From Hymenobacter aerophilus DSM 13606 (GTDB lineage: Bacteria > Bacteroidota > Bacteroidia > Cytophagales > Hymenobacteraceae): a stretch of DNA of 64,000 nucleotides. The notes beneath the pieces were generated by a model, which made no database searches, was not told the origin of the DNA, and worked only from the letters and a program-made list of their open reading frames with translations. The stretch's first letter is position 1, and each line of letters opens with the position of its first letter. Of the stretch, positions 1 to 8,118 are shown one piece after another. The stretch lies in the NCBI RefSeq assembly GCF_000382225.1, contig NZ_KB907800.1:1-64000 (forward strand), written 5' to 3'. The translations under genes were made by a program, and so were the position numbers.

Positions 1-234
1 GTGCTGGCCCACGTAGGCCACGAGCCAGGCCTGGTCGTCGGCCGAGAGTAGGCGCGCAGGCCCCCCGCTAGCGGGTTTAGGAGCCAGCGAGCCGGTTTCC
101 CGCTCACGTCGTAACAGGTCGCGCACGAACGAGCGGCTCACGCCGAAGCGTTGGGCGACCTGCGTCTGGCGAGCTTTCGGTTCGCGGCAGGCGGCGGCCA
201 CCCGGGTGCGTAAATCAAGCGAGTAAGGTTGCAT
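1..234 (-). CDS. IS630-type transposase, N-terminal part (cut by window edge)
   Basis: The reverse strand from an ATG at 234 reads without a stop to base 1 (78 codons). It begins MQPYSLDLRTRVAAACREP and continues through a helix-turn-helix of the form QTQVAQRFGVSRSFVRDLLRR. This matches the DNA-binding N-terminus of IS630/Tc1-mariner transposases, which recognise the element ends before a DDE catalytic domain. The catalytic part lies outside the window, so activity cannot be judged. The element's end should lie in the AT-rich stretch 240-300 upstream of the start. The ORF is too short and partial to assign an IS name. Confidence 0.75.
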   Translation of the reverse strand, partial: MQPYSLDLRTRVAAACREPKARQTQVAQRFGVSRSFVRDLLRRERETGSLAPKPASGGPARLLSADDQAWLVAYVGQH

Positions 235-487
235 AATAGGGCATACGGCTAGATACCCAGAAAGGCCTAACCGTTCACGAATCCGCTATATACTAAATTC
301 ATTTAGAAAGTCAGTGCGCCGATGTATATACACCTGTTCGCGTCTTGTCGGTGGGTGATAACAGCGGTTTTCGTCCAATGCTAAGAGGCAAATAGAGGTT
401 TTTACATCGTTCCGGCAGCGTTTCAGACAGCTTCTGTATCTTTAACGGCCATTTTATACCGGCTAATTATACTCCAGTATTCGTTTT

Positions 488-1174
488 ATGAAATCATTTT
501 ATATCGCCTTGCTAGCGGTGCTGCTGTTCTCCCTGCCTACTCAGGCGCAGAAGAATTCTACAAAGCGAGTAAAATTCAAGAAAGGTCAAATTGAGCAGGG
601 AGTCACAGCGGCTGATGGCCGCAGGACAGGCAAATGGAACTTCTACAATATTGATAATGAACTGGAACTGACGTTTGATTACGATTCCAGCCGCATCAAC
701 TTTACGCTCCCCGATACTTCTCGCTACTTAGTGCGCGTGGGCGACCAATGGGAGCTGAAACATATGACCCGTGCTCCTCGGCTATTGGGCAGCAACATGC
801 AGCGGTATCTCGATATAGGCTCTAAGCTGCGTTACCCTCCGACGGCTATTCAGGAGCAGCGGCAAGGCACCGTAATTCTTTCTTTTACGGTTGATACGGA
901 TGGCCATACCAAGGATTACACATTTGAAAACAGCATAAGTCCCGAATGCGACCAAGAAGTGTGGCGCGCAGTAAAAGATCTGCCAGATAACTGGATACCC
1001 GCTATCTATCAGGGCCAACTGACTGCCACCCGGTTTTTCTTGCTCGTACGCTTCCAGGTGGGAACAGGTACAGGTCCGATAAGCAGTTGGGAGGACAAAC
1101 GAATAACTGAGATAACAAAAAGTTATGTTGGTCAACATTTTATCCAAGGAGTAGTGGTTACTGCGCGGTTTTAG
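488..1174 (+). CDS. Secreted protein with TonB C-terminal-like domain
   Basis: 228 residues. A signal peptide (about residues 1-20, ending TQAQ) is followed by a poorly conserved region. A TonB C-terminal-type fold covers roughly residues 115-195: YPPTAIQEQRQGTVILSFTV, then a DG turn, a conserved Cys and a hydrophobic last strand. Classical TonB has an N-terminal membrane anchor and a Pro-rich spacer. This one has only a cleavable-looking signal, so it is probably a stand-alone periplasmic relative rather than the energy transducer. GC content is clearly lower than in neighbouring genes and insertion-sequence fragments lie on both sides, which suggests transfer. A near-match to the -7 box (TATCTTTA) lies about 50 bp upstream. 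Confidence 0.65.
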   Translation: MKSFYIALLAVLLFSLPTQAQKNSTKRVKFKKGQIEQGVTAADGRRTGKWNFYNIDNELELTFDYDSSRINFTLPDTSRYLVRVGDQWELKHMTRAPRLLGSNMQRYLDIGSKLRYPPTAIQEQRQGTVILSFTVDTDGHTKDYTFENSISPECDQEVWRAVKDLPDNWIPAIYQGQLTATRFFLLVRFQVGTGTGPISSWEDKRITEITKSYVGQHFIQGVVVTARF

Positions 1175-1194
1175 CCCATTAGCGTTGAAGCTGT

Positions 1195-1450
1195 TTAGAA
1201 AGTCGATTTAGGGCTGATTTCTCGCAACAGCAGGACGACGAACGCCAACCAATGCCACGCCAGCCAGTTGCCGATACTGATTTCATAGCACACGTGCAAG
1301 GTTTTGAAACTGTCGAGCCAAGCGTTGGCGTATTCGACCACGGCGCGCCGCCGGTAGAGTTCGGGGTCAAAGAACGTGTAGTCAGCCGCTTGCCAATCGG
1401 TGGCGCGGCGGTTGCGGGTGATGTTGGCTTCGATGTCGCGGGCAGCACAT
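1195..1450 (-). pseudogene. IS5-type transposase remnant, C-terminal end
   Basis: The minus strand encodes the tail of an IS4/IS5-group DDE transposase: CAARDIEANITRNRRATDWQ, then FFDPELYRRRAVVEYANAWLDSFKTL and NWLAWHWLAFVVLLLREI. The RR..VE..NAWLD block is the usual catalytic-Glu region of this group. No N-terminal part is present. Upstream coding is replaced at about 1450 by the opposite-strand tail of an MFS transporter, so this is a dead fragment. The junction position is read from where each recognisable protein stops and is good to about 10 bp. Confidence 0.75.
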
Positions 1451-1669
1451 GCCAACCAGACCCGCATTTTCAGCCTCCGCCCCGAAGCCCGCAGCCGCCT
1501 GAGCACCGTGTACATGACGGCCTGCTTCATCGGCGCCTCGGCCGGCTCACTGCTCGGCGGCCTCGCCTGGACCCACTACCAGTGGCCCGGCGTGTGCGCC
1601 GTGGGCCTGGGCCTGGTGGCGCTGGCGTATCTGGTGAGCCGGTTTTACGGGCGGGCAGCGGGTGATTAG
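1451..1669 (+). pseudogene. MFS transporter C-terminal remnant
   Basis: In the plus frame from about 1451 the peptide NQTRIFSLRPEARSRLSTVY, then MTACFIGASAGSLLGGLAW and a final hydrophobic helix, matches the last two membrane helices of AraJ/YbcL-type major facilitator transporters (typically about 390-400 residues). Only about 70 residues remain. The upstream side is abruptly IS5-type transposase sequence on the other strand, so the transporter was broken by insertion and deletion. No start codon or ribosome site belongs to it. Confidence 0.7.
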
Positions 1670-1684
1670 TGATTATTTGCTGTT

Positions 1685-1848
1685 GCGCCCCAGCGGGGCG
1701 ACATATCGGTAGTGCTAGCCGGGATGACGTGCCAAAGCCCCAGCGGGGCGGCACCTATCGTTTAACGGTCGGTGTCGCCCCGCTGGGGCTTTAAAATTGT
1801 ATTGTCGCCGGTGGCTACCCATATGCCGCCCCGCTGGGGCTAGCACGT
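1685..1848. repeat. GGGGC-rich nested hairpin element, copy 1
   Basis: Four short blocks of the form GCCCCAGCGGGGCG(G/A)CA, two in each orientation, each themselves palindromic (GCCCC-AGC-GGGGC). They are spaced so that outer and inner pairs can fold together. The related word CATATCGGTAG sits beside one block and a CATATG word beside the opposing one. The same architecture recurs at 20941-21109. No gene is seen in the spacer. Confidence 0.8.
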
Positions 1849-1862
1849 AAAGTCGGTGAATA

Positions 1863-2717
1863 TTACTTCAACCGCCCCATGCACTCCACCAAACTGGCCC
1901 GCCAGTGCGGAATGGCCAGGCCCAGCGTGGTTTTGATTTTGGTTTTATCCATCACCGAGTAAGTGGGGCGGGTGGCTTTGGTGGGGTACTCGGCGGTGCG
2001 GATGGGCACGGCGCGGGTGGGCAGGCCGCCCAGCTCGAAAATGGCCGTGGCAAAGTCATACCACGACGTGACGCCCTCATTGCTGTAGTGATAGAGGCCA
2101 TAGGCAGTGCTGCCTGACTCGATGATGTGCAGCAGCGCGCCGGCCAAATCGATGGCGTAGGTGGGCGTGCCCAGCTGGTCCCAGATGACGCGCATTTCGG
2201 CCCGCTCCTGCCCCAGGCGCAGCATGGTTTTCACAAAGTTGCCCGCGTATTCGGAGTACAGCCAGCTGGTGCGCAGGATGAAATACCGCTCGGCGTGTTG
2301 GGCAATTACCTGCTCGCCTTCGAGCTTGGTGAGGCCATACACACTGATGGGCGCGGTTTCGTCGGTTTCGGTGAGCGGCTCGTTGCCGGTACCGGCAAAC
2401 ACGAAATCGGTGGACAGGTGCAGCAGCGTGGCGTTGAACTCGGCGCAGAGGCGGGCCAGGTTTTCAGCCCCGTCACGGTTCACCTGGCGGGCCAGGTCTG
2501 TCTCATCTTCGGCCTTATCGACGGCCGTGTAGGCGGCGCAGTTGATGATGTAGGCCGGGCGGTGCTGCTCGAAGGTGGCCCGGAGCGTTTCCTGGTCCAG
2601 GATATTCGCCTGCTGCTCGGCCAGAAATACGATGTTGGTAAAGCTGCGCTGCTCAGCAACACGTTGCAGGCACTGGCCCAGCTGGCCGGAGCCGCCGAAA
2701 ACGAGGGTTTTGTTCAT
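1863..2717 (-). CDS. rfbD: dTDP-4-dehydrorhamnose reductase
   Basis: 284 residues, the normal length for RfbD/RmlD. It catalyses the last step of dTDP-L-rhamnose synthesis, NAD(P)H reduction of dTDP-4-keto-rhamnose, in the cytoplasm for surface polysaccharide. Visible features are the Rossmann loop GGSGQLG (8-14), the STDFVF strand (102-107) and the SDR catalytic pair in YGLTK (Y127, K131). rfbA, B and C are not in the window, so the pathway genes are scattered. The ATG at 2717 directly precedes the glycine-loop region with no upstream alternative. Confidence 0.93.
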   Translation of the reverse strand: MNKTLVFGGSGQLGQCLQRVAEQRSFTNIVFLAEQQANILDQETLRATFEQHRPAYIINCAAYTAVDKAEDETDLARQVNRDGAENLARLCAEFNATLLHLSTDFVFAGTGNEPLTETDETAPISVYGLTKLEGEQVIAQHAERYFILRTSWLYSEYAGNFVKTMLRLGQERAEMRVIWDQLGTPTYAIDLAGALLHIIESGSTAYGLYHYSNEGVTSWYDFATAIFELGGLPTRAVPIRTAEYPTKATRPTYSVMDKTKIKTTLGLAIPHWRASLVECMGRLK

Positions 2718-2741
2718 GCGGAGGGAGGAATTGGGAAAACT

Positions 2742-2833
2742 CCTGTCATCCTGAGCGGAGCGAAGGACCTATACAGAAGGTAACATTGAATAATACCTTC
2801 TGTATAGGTCCTTCGCAAGCTCAGGATGACAGG
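2742..2833. repeat. TGTCAT-CTGAG palindrome, class I
   Basis: Inverted repeat with about 41-nt arms around a 10-nt loop, between the starts of rfbD and the end of the 315-aa gene. Left arm begins CCTGTCATCCTGAGC, then GAAGGACCTATACAGAAG; the right arm mirrors it. The hinge between CTGAGC and GAAG differs (GGAGC versus CAAG mirror), while the rest pairs almost perfectly. Confidence 0.9.
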
Positions 2834-2866
2834 TAGCCGCAAATTACGGCTTTCCACTTTTCCCTC

Positions 2867-3814
2867 CTACCCTTGCGCCTCGCCACCCGTGCCCAGCGCC
2901 GGGCCGCCGGGCTGCACGGGCCGCTTGTTCTGAATGGGTCGAAATGGTTGCTGGCGCGGCTGTTTTTCGCTCAGATACTTCCAGTAGCGCAACGGCATGT
3001 GGCGGCGGTGCAGCTTCAGGTTTTTGCGCTCCGGGATGTTCACGTGGTCGAAATAGGCCTGCCAGAGCACCTGAAACAGCGGCTCCCGCTCGTCGAGCAC
3101 GGTGGCCGATACGGCGGCGCGGCGCTGGGGGGCGGTGTCGGCGTCGAACTGCACGATATCGGTGCGCTGCAGGTCGTAGTAGAGGCCGTAGGAGCGACTG
3201 CGGTCGAAAATCAGCCAGCGCTGGTCGGCGTAGCGCTTGGTAAAGTGGGGCGCGATGAGCGGCAGCACGTCGAAATCGGGCTCAATGGTGGCGTGGAACA
3301 GGCCGTCGCTCGTCTTCTCGAAGCGCACAAAGGCTTCCATACGGTGCTTTTCGCGGTACATCTGCTGGGCCAGCCGTTGCACGCGGCGCACGTTGTCGTC
3401 GGCGTAGTTCTCGGCAATGTCGCGGCCGGCGCGCATGGCCGTATCGGCGTAGCGGAACACCAGCAGCTCCCGGTTCGCGTCCTCGCTCAAAAACACGTGA
3501 AACAGCCGCGTACGGGCCTCTTTGTCCATGTAGCGCAGCAGTCCGTCCCAGACGCGGGCGGCGGCGGCCTCGTCGGTGGCCACTTCCACCGGCTGGGCAA
3601 ACAGGCCACCCTGCACCGCCCCCAGCGGCTGGATGCTGTTGGGCGCTGACTTGCGGTCGTACACCTGAAAAAGCACCGACAGCAGCCCCTCAAACGAGCC
3701 GTCGTAGGCGTAGTCGAGGGGCGGATTGCGCAGCTCGGGCGCGGCCTGGCGGCGGGTAGCGGCCGCGGCCAGGGCTTCGGTAGTCGAGCGGCGCGGGGTC
3801 AGGGAACGGGACAT
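2867..3814 (-). CDS. DUF4130 / TIGR03915-type DNA metabolism protein, partner of the radical SAM enzyme
   Basis: 315 residues, resembling the TIGR03915 (SAM_7_link, DUF4130) family. A conserved N-terminal region reads DYAYDGSFEGLLSVLFQVYD. A helical middle follows, then PLIAPHFTKRYADQRWLIFD and YGLYYD, typical of this family. The family is known almost only by its pairing with the radical SAM protein encoded just upstream (4242-5510) and is presumed to act on DNA. In many genomes it is fused to a uracil-DNA glycosylase-like domain; here the C-terminus is a short basic Pro/Gly tail and no glycosylase domain is visible. Family assignment comes from remembered motifs. Confidence 0.75.
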   Translation of the reverse strand: MSRSLTPRRSTTEALAAAATRRQAAPELRNPPLDYAYDGSFEGLLSVLFQVYDRKSAPNSIQPLGAVQGGLFAQPVEVATDEAAAARVWDGLLRYMDKEARTRLFHVFLSEDANRELLVFRYADTAMRAGRDIAENYADDNVRRVQRLAQQMYREKHRMEAFVRFEKTSDGLFHATIEPDFDVLPLIAPHFTKRYADQRWLIFDRSRSYGLYYDLQRTDIVQFDADTAPQRRAAVSATVLDEREPLFQVLWQAYFDHVNIPERKNLKLHRRHMPLRYWKYLSEKQPRQQPFRPIQNKRPVQPGGPALGTGGEAQG

Positions 3815-3846
3815 AAGCAGAACGGGCGGCCACGCGTCCCAGGTTT

Positions 3847-3943
3847 CCAGGGCTAAAGCCCTGGGCTAGTCAGCGGGGAAGTGGAAAATGGCGAAACCCG
3901 CAACGCTGGTTTCGCTGCGTAGCCCAGGGCTTCAGCCTTGGGG
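3847..3943. repeat. CCCAGGGCT palindrome
   Basis: Arms CCAGGGCTAAAGCCCTGGGC and GCCCAGGGCTTCAGCCTTGG. Each arm is itself a hairpin and the two also pair with each other across a spacer of about 50 nt. It lies just upstream of the 315-aa gene start. Confidence 0.75.
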
Positions 3944-3962
3944 CGCTGGATTCCGGCAGCCG

Positions 3963-4145
3963 CTACGCCGCCCGCCGCGGCTGCCGGAACTTGCCGTTGT
4001 TACGGGCCGCCTCCTGGTGCATACGCAGCACCACCGGCAGCAGGTCGGATAGCTTACAGCAGCAGGCCACCCGGGCCACTTTCAGCGGTTTAGAGGAAGA
4101 TGCGGGAGCGGCCGGCGCGTCGGCAGCGCGATGAGCAACAGTCAT
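3963..4145 (-). CDS. Small Cys-containing protein between the radical SAM pair
   Basis: 60 residues from the ATG at 4145. The N-terminus is Ala/Pro/Ser-rich and is followed by KVARVACCCKLSDLLPVVLR and a basic tail. Three adjacent cysteines and a short hydrophobic helix are the only marked features. It is co-directional with, and between, the radical SAM gene and its TIGR03915 partner. I do not recognise a family. It may be a real third component or a chance frame; a longer start upstream would run into the palindrome at 4153-4237 and is unlikely. Confidence 0.4.
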   Translation of the reverse strand: MTVAHRAADAPAAPASSSKPLKVARVACCCKLSDLLPVVLRMHQEAARNNGKFRQPRRAA

Positions 4146-4152
4146 GACGGGT

Positions 4153-4237
4153 GGTTTTTGGTGGGTGGTTTTTGGTTTTTGGTGGATTATGATCTTTGAG
4201 AACGAGGCCAAAAACCAAAAACCACCCACCAAAAACC
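4153..4237. repeat. GGTTTTTGG perfect palindrome
   Basis: Perfect 30-bp arms built from the low-complexity words GGTTTTTGG and GGTGGG, separated by 25 nt. It lies in the spacer downstream of the radical SAM gene. A similar single-arm string occurs at 39293-39323 beside another palindrome. Confidence 0.9.
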
Positions 4238-4241
4238 AACA

Positions 4242-5510
4242 TCAGGAAGCTTGGGCAAATAAATCGAGCTGCTGGGTGACGAGGGCGGAGCGGACGGAGC
4301 CGGCGCCGAACAGGATTTGGCGGCGGATGGTCTGCTCATCGTAGTCGCGCTTTTCGAGGGCCTGGCCGCGGCAGGTGAGGAAGAACTTGGCCCGCTTGAG
4401 CACCACGCCGAACTTGTGCAGGTGGTCGAGGCCCAGGGGCGTGAAACGGCGGGCGGCCACAATGCGCTTGGCCGAGCGGGCCCCCACGCCCGGAATCCGC
4501 AGAATCATCTCGTAGTCGGCCGAGTTGACATCGACCGGGAACACGTGGCGGTTGCGCAGGGCCCAGGCCAGTTTGGGGTCGACTTCGAGGTCGAGGAAGG
4601 GGTGGGCGGGGTCGAGGATTTCATCGGCCTGGAAGCCGTAGAAGCGCATGAGCCAGTCGGACTGGTACAGGCGGTGCTCGCGGATGAGCGGCGGCTGCGT
4701 GACCTGGGGCAGGCGGGCGTCGTCGGTGATGGGGATGTAGCCCGAGTAGTACACGCGCTTGAGGCCGTAACCCTTGTAGAGCGAGTCGCTGAGGTTGATG
4801 ATTTGCAGGTCGTTTTCCTGCGAGGCGCCCACAATCAGCTGGGTGCTCTGGCCGGCGGTGGCAAACTGGGGCACCTTCTTGAACAGCGCTTTTTCTTCCT
4901 TGGTCCGCGTGATGCCGTCCCGAATCTGGGCCATCGGGGTGAGGATTTCCTCGTAGTTTTTCTCGGGCGCCAGGTTCTGCAGGGCCATTTCCGAGGGCAA
5001 CTCGATGTTCACACTTAGCCGGTCGGCGTACAGGCCGGCCTCCTGAATCAGCTCTTCGGAGGCGCCCGGAATGGCCTTCACGTGAATGTAGCCGTTGAAG
5101 CGGTGCTCGGTGCGCAGTTTCTTGATGATGCGTACCAGCCGCTCCATCGTGTAATCGGGCGAGGAGAAGATGCCGCTGCTCAGAAACAGGCCCTCGATGT
5201 AATTGCGGCGGTAGAAGTTCATCGTCAAATCCACCACCTCGTCCACCGTAAAGGCGGCGCGCTTCACGTTGTTGCTCTTGCGCGACACGCAGTAGGCGCA
5301 GTCGAAGATGCAGTGGTTGGTGAGCAGAATCTTGAGCAGACTCACGCAACGGCCGTCTTCGGTGCAGCTGTGGCAGATGCCCATGCCCTCGGCGTTGCCC
5401 AGGCCTTTGTCGACGTTTTTGCGCTTGCCCCCGCTGCTGCTGCACGACACGTCGTACTTGGCCGCGTCTGCCAATATGCTTAGCTTCTCCTGAATGCGCT
5501 CTTCGTTCAT
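4242..5510 (-). CDS. Putative DNA modification/repair radical SAM protein (TIGR03916 type)
   Basis: 422 residues. The radical SAM cluster motif is CxxxCxxC at C67, C71 and C74 (CIFDCAYC), which would bind a 4Fe-4S cluster and S-adenosylmethionine. Four further cysteines upstream (C23, C46, C49, C55; GICHSC) could bind a second metal site. A helix-hairpin-helix DNA-binding motif lies at about 336-352 (ILRIPGVGARSAKRI). This domain order is that of the TIGR03916 family, linked to uracil-glycosylase-like proteins and inferred to modify or repair DNA; no substrate is established to my knowledge. It is first in a run with the small ORF and the TIGR03915 gene. Confidence 0.85.
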   Translation of the reverse strand: MNEERIQEKLSILADAAKYDVSCSSSGGKRKNVDKGLGNAEGMGICHSCTEDGRCVSLLKILLTNHCIFDCAYCVSRKSNNVKRAAFTVDEVVDLTMNFYRRNYIEGLFLSSGIFSSPDYTMERLVRIIKKLRTEHRFNGYIHVKAIPGASEELIQEAGLYADRLSVNIELPSEMALQNLAPEKNYEEILTPMAQIRDGITRTKEEKALFKKVPQFATAGQSTQLIVGASQENDLQIINLSDSLYKGYGLKRVYYSGYIPITDDARLPQVTQPPLIREHRLYQSDWLMRFYGFQADEILDPAHPFLDLEVDPKLAWALRNRHVFPVDVNSADYEMILRIPGVGARSAKRIVAARRFTPLGLDHLHKFGVVLKRAKFFLTCRGQALEKRDYDEQTIRRQILFGAGSVRSALVTQQLDLFAQAS

Positions 5511-5715
5511 CGGGCTTATTTTCTGGCTTAAAAATAGTTCTTCCCGCGCATCCGCGCAAGTTCTACAAGGCTAATTTCATTGGAATTGCTCCCCAATTCC
5601 AATGATTAGCGTCCCACTTTTTCGGGGAATGAAAGTGCGCGACTTGTCGTTGCGGGCCCAACGCCGGCCGCCATAAATACGGCGGCGTTGTACCTTGCTC
5701 CTTTGGTGTGCCCGG

Positions 5716-7635
5716 ATGATGAAGTGCCTGTTGCGGCTGGGGTTTTTAGTGTTCTGGCTGAGCGCCGCCCTCGGGCCGGCCACCGCCCAGACGACGGCGC
5801 CGGCGTTGCCTCCCGATTCGGCCGCCCGGCCGGCTGCCGTGGCGGGCCGGGCCGACTCGCTGCGCCGCCGCTTCGACCAGGAACGGGTGCTCAACGGGCT
5901 CAAAGCCTACACCAAGCGCAAAACCATTCTGGGGCGGGCGGCGGCGGCGCTGTTTTCGTTTCGGGAACGGCGCGAAGACCAGGCCGGCCTCGATGCGGCC
6001 TTGCTCGACCGGCAGTTTGAGCAGCACAACTACAAAATCGTGCGCCGCATCCGCATTACCTCGCTCGATGCGTTCGGCTTCAGTATCACCGATTCGTTGC
6101 GCACGCCGCGCAACATTCTGGAGAAAACCGGCAACGTGTTCCACCTGAAAACCCGGCCCTCGCGGGTGCGGCAGGTGCTGCTGCTGCGCGAAGGCCGCGA
6201 GCTGGAGCCCCAGGCCCTGGCCGAATCGGAACGCCTGCTGCGCCAGACCGACGAGCTGCTGGACGCCCGCGTGTTCGTGGACGAGCGCACGGCCACCGCC
6301 GACAGCGTGGATGTGCTGGTTATCACCAAGGACCTGTTCAGCCTCAGCGGCTCGTTTCAGCTGCGCGACGTGGGCGCGGGCGTGGTGGGCGCGCGCGACG
6401 TGAACTTCCTGGGCCTGGGCCACCAGTTCAAGAACCGCTACCAGTACGGCCGCTCCGACGACGGCCCCGACGCCCAAACCTGGGCCTACCAGGGCAGCTA
6501 CCGGGTGCCGTTCCGCAAGTTCGTGTACGCCGGAGCCACTTACCGCAACGAAACCCGCCGCCGCGAGTACAGCGTGGGCGTTTCGCGCGACTTCTACTCC
6601 ATCAACACCCGCTGGGCCGGGGCCGTCAGCTACAGCAACTTCGATTGGCTCTACCCTATTTCGGGCGACGGCTCGGCCGAGAAGCCCTACCAGTACGAGC
6701 CCCTGCGCTACAACACTCAGGATGCCTGGGTGGGCCGCGCTTTCCAGCCCCGCTCCTACGATTTGGGCTACGAGAGCCCCGGCCGCATTATTGCCGCGGC
6801 CCGCGTGGTGCGCACTTCCTACCACGCCAAGCCCTACGATTTTCTACAGAGCGCCAACCTGCTGCTGGGCACGGTGGGCTACAGTGTGCGGCGCTACTAC
6901 AAGGACAAGTACCTGTTCGGCTTCGGCCGCACCGAGGACATTCCGACCGGCTCGCTGGTGAGCTTCACGGCCGGCTACGAGTTCAACCCGGCCGGCAACC
7001 GCAACTACTATGGCGTGCGGCTGTCGTCGGCCACCTACCGGCCGCAGCGGGGCTATTTGTATTTGAGCGGCGAGTTTGGCGGCTTCGTGCGGGGCCGCGG
7101 CAACGACTGGCAGCAGGGCCTGTTGAGCGGCGAAATCCTGTATTTCACGCGGCTCTACCACACCGGCAACTTCCAGTGGCGGCATTTTCTGTGGCAGCGC
7201 TCGGTGCTGGGCCTGCACCGCTTCGCCAACGAGTACCTCACCATTGATGGCGAGCGGGGCCTGCGCGGCTTTCGGCCCTCCGGCCCGCTCACGGGTACCA
7301 GCCGCGTCACGCTCAACTACGAGGCCACCATGTACACGCCCCTCTCGTTTGTGGGCTTCCGGATGGCCGTGGTGGGTTTTGCCGATGTGGCCTGGCTGAA
7401 TGCCTCCAACCCCAGCCGGGTGCTGCCCTTCTTCGAGAAGCCCTACACCGGCATCGGCCTGGGCCTGCGCTTCCGCAACGAGTACACCGCCATCCGCACC
7501 ATTCAGCTCACGCTGGGCTTCTATCCGCGCGGCCTCAACTCGCCCAACGGCATCCGCATCTTCGAAAACTCGCGCTCCTACTACGGCTTCTCCGACTTCA
7601 GCTTCGGCCAGCCCGGCGTCACGCGGTTTCAGTAG
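5716..7635 (+). CDS. Outer-membrane beta-barrel protein, BamA/TamA-like
   Basis: 639 residues from the tandem ATG ATG at 5716. A longer TTG start at 5695 is less likely because it lengthens the signal peptide. The signal peptide runs to about residue 25 (ATAQ). A region near 100-215 has POTRA-like character (RRIRITSLDAFGFSI, LDARVFVDERTATADSVDV). The rest is alternating aromatic strands ending in a strand with a terminal Phe-Gln, typical of an outer-membrane barrel. The near-C-terminal glycine-rich strands and an RGLRGF motif resemble the Omp85 superfamily. Cargo or partners cannot be told from sequence. A TACCTTG box lies about 20 bp upstream. Confidence 0.7.
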   Translation: MMKCLLRLGFLVFWLSAALGPATAQTTAPALPPDSAARPAAVAGRADSLRRRFDQERVLNGLKAYTKRKTILGRAAAALFSFRERREDQAGLDAALLDRQFEQHNYKIVRRIRITSLDAFGFSITDSLRTPRNILEKTGNVFHLKTRPSRVRQVLLLREGRELEPQALAESERLLRQTDELLDARVFVDERTATADSVDVLVITKDLFSLSGSFQLRDVGAGVVGARDVNFLGLGHQFKNRYQYGRSDDGPDAQTWAYQGSYRVPFRKFVYAGATYRNETRRREYSVGVSRDFYSINTRWAGAVSYSNFDWLYPISGDGSAEKPYQYEPLRYNTQDAWVGRAFQPRSYDLGYESPGRIIAAARVVRTSYHAKPYDFLQSANLLLGTVGYSVRRYYKDKYLFGFGRTEDIPTGSLVSFTAGYEFNPAGNRNYYGVRLSSATYRPQRGYLYLSGEFGGFVRGRGNDWQQGLLSGEILYFTRLYHTGNFQWRHFLWQRSVLGLHRFANEYLTIDGERGLRGFRPSGPLTGTSRVTLNYEATMYTPLSFVGFRMAVVGFADVAWLNASNPSRVLPFFEKPYTGIGLGLRFRNEYTAIRTIQLTLGFYPRGLNSPNGIRIFENSRSYYGFSDFSFGQPGVTRFQ

Positions 7636-8118
7636 CGGGGAGATGGTGAGGTAAGGGCGGGGTAAAGCCTGAGCCCCAATAGAGCAATTTTCGAGTCAAT
7701 GCACAGGGTGTAGAGACGCGACCCATCGCGTCTCATCGTTGAGCAACCCGCCAGAACAGCAACCTCAGCAACGCCAAGACGCGATGGGTCGCGTCTCTAC
7801 ACCCGGTATAGCAACCTGAAAACCGCTATAAGTACATGGCAGCCGCACACCTACTATACAGTAAGAGGGGGGGGGATATGCTGTTGTCTTTTCCGAGGAA
7901 CTGTTGTAATATAGCGTCAGCCTGATTATCGGGCCCCGCTGCCGCGCTACCTACCGCCGCCCGCACCCTATCCTTCACCGCGCCGGGCGACGCTGCCAAC
8001 CAAGCCCGCACTGCCTCTTTACCGCTCCGCCGCCTCGGCTGGGTCGTTGCTGCTTGCTCTTTGCCCGCGCCGCCCTGTCGGTGGCCCGGTTTCCTTTCCC
8101 ACCATTTCCCTTTCCCCT
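7636..8118. other. Gene-free spacer with palindrome and G9 run
   Basis: Contains the GACGCGA palindrome at 7706-7804 and a run of nine G at 7867-7875. I see no coding region or RNA gene. The next start is at 8119. Confidence 0.6.
7706..7804. repeat. GACGCGA-type palindrome, copy 1
   Basis: Perfect 28-bp arms (GGGTGTAGAGACGCGACCCA onward) separated by 43 nt. Within each arm GACGCGA-CCCA-TCGCGTC is itself a hairpin, so the whole can fold as one long or two short stems. The same arm sequence recurs at 19873-20008. Confidence 0.9.

Noticed and set aside
7867..7875. G9 run as a phase-variation switch
   Set aside because: It lies about 245 bp upstream of the next start and not in a coding frame or a clear promoter spacer, so a switch role has no support.
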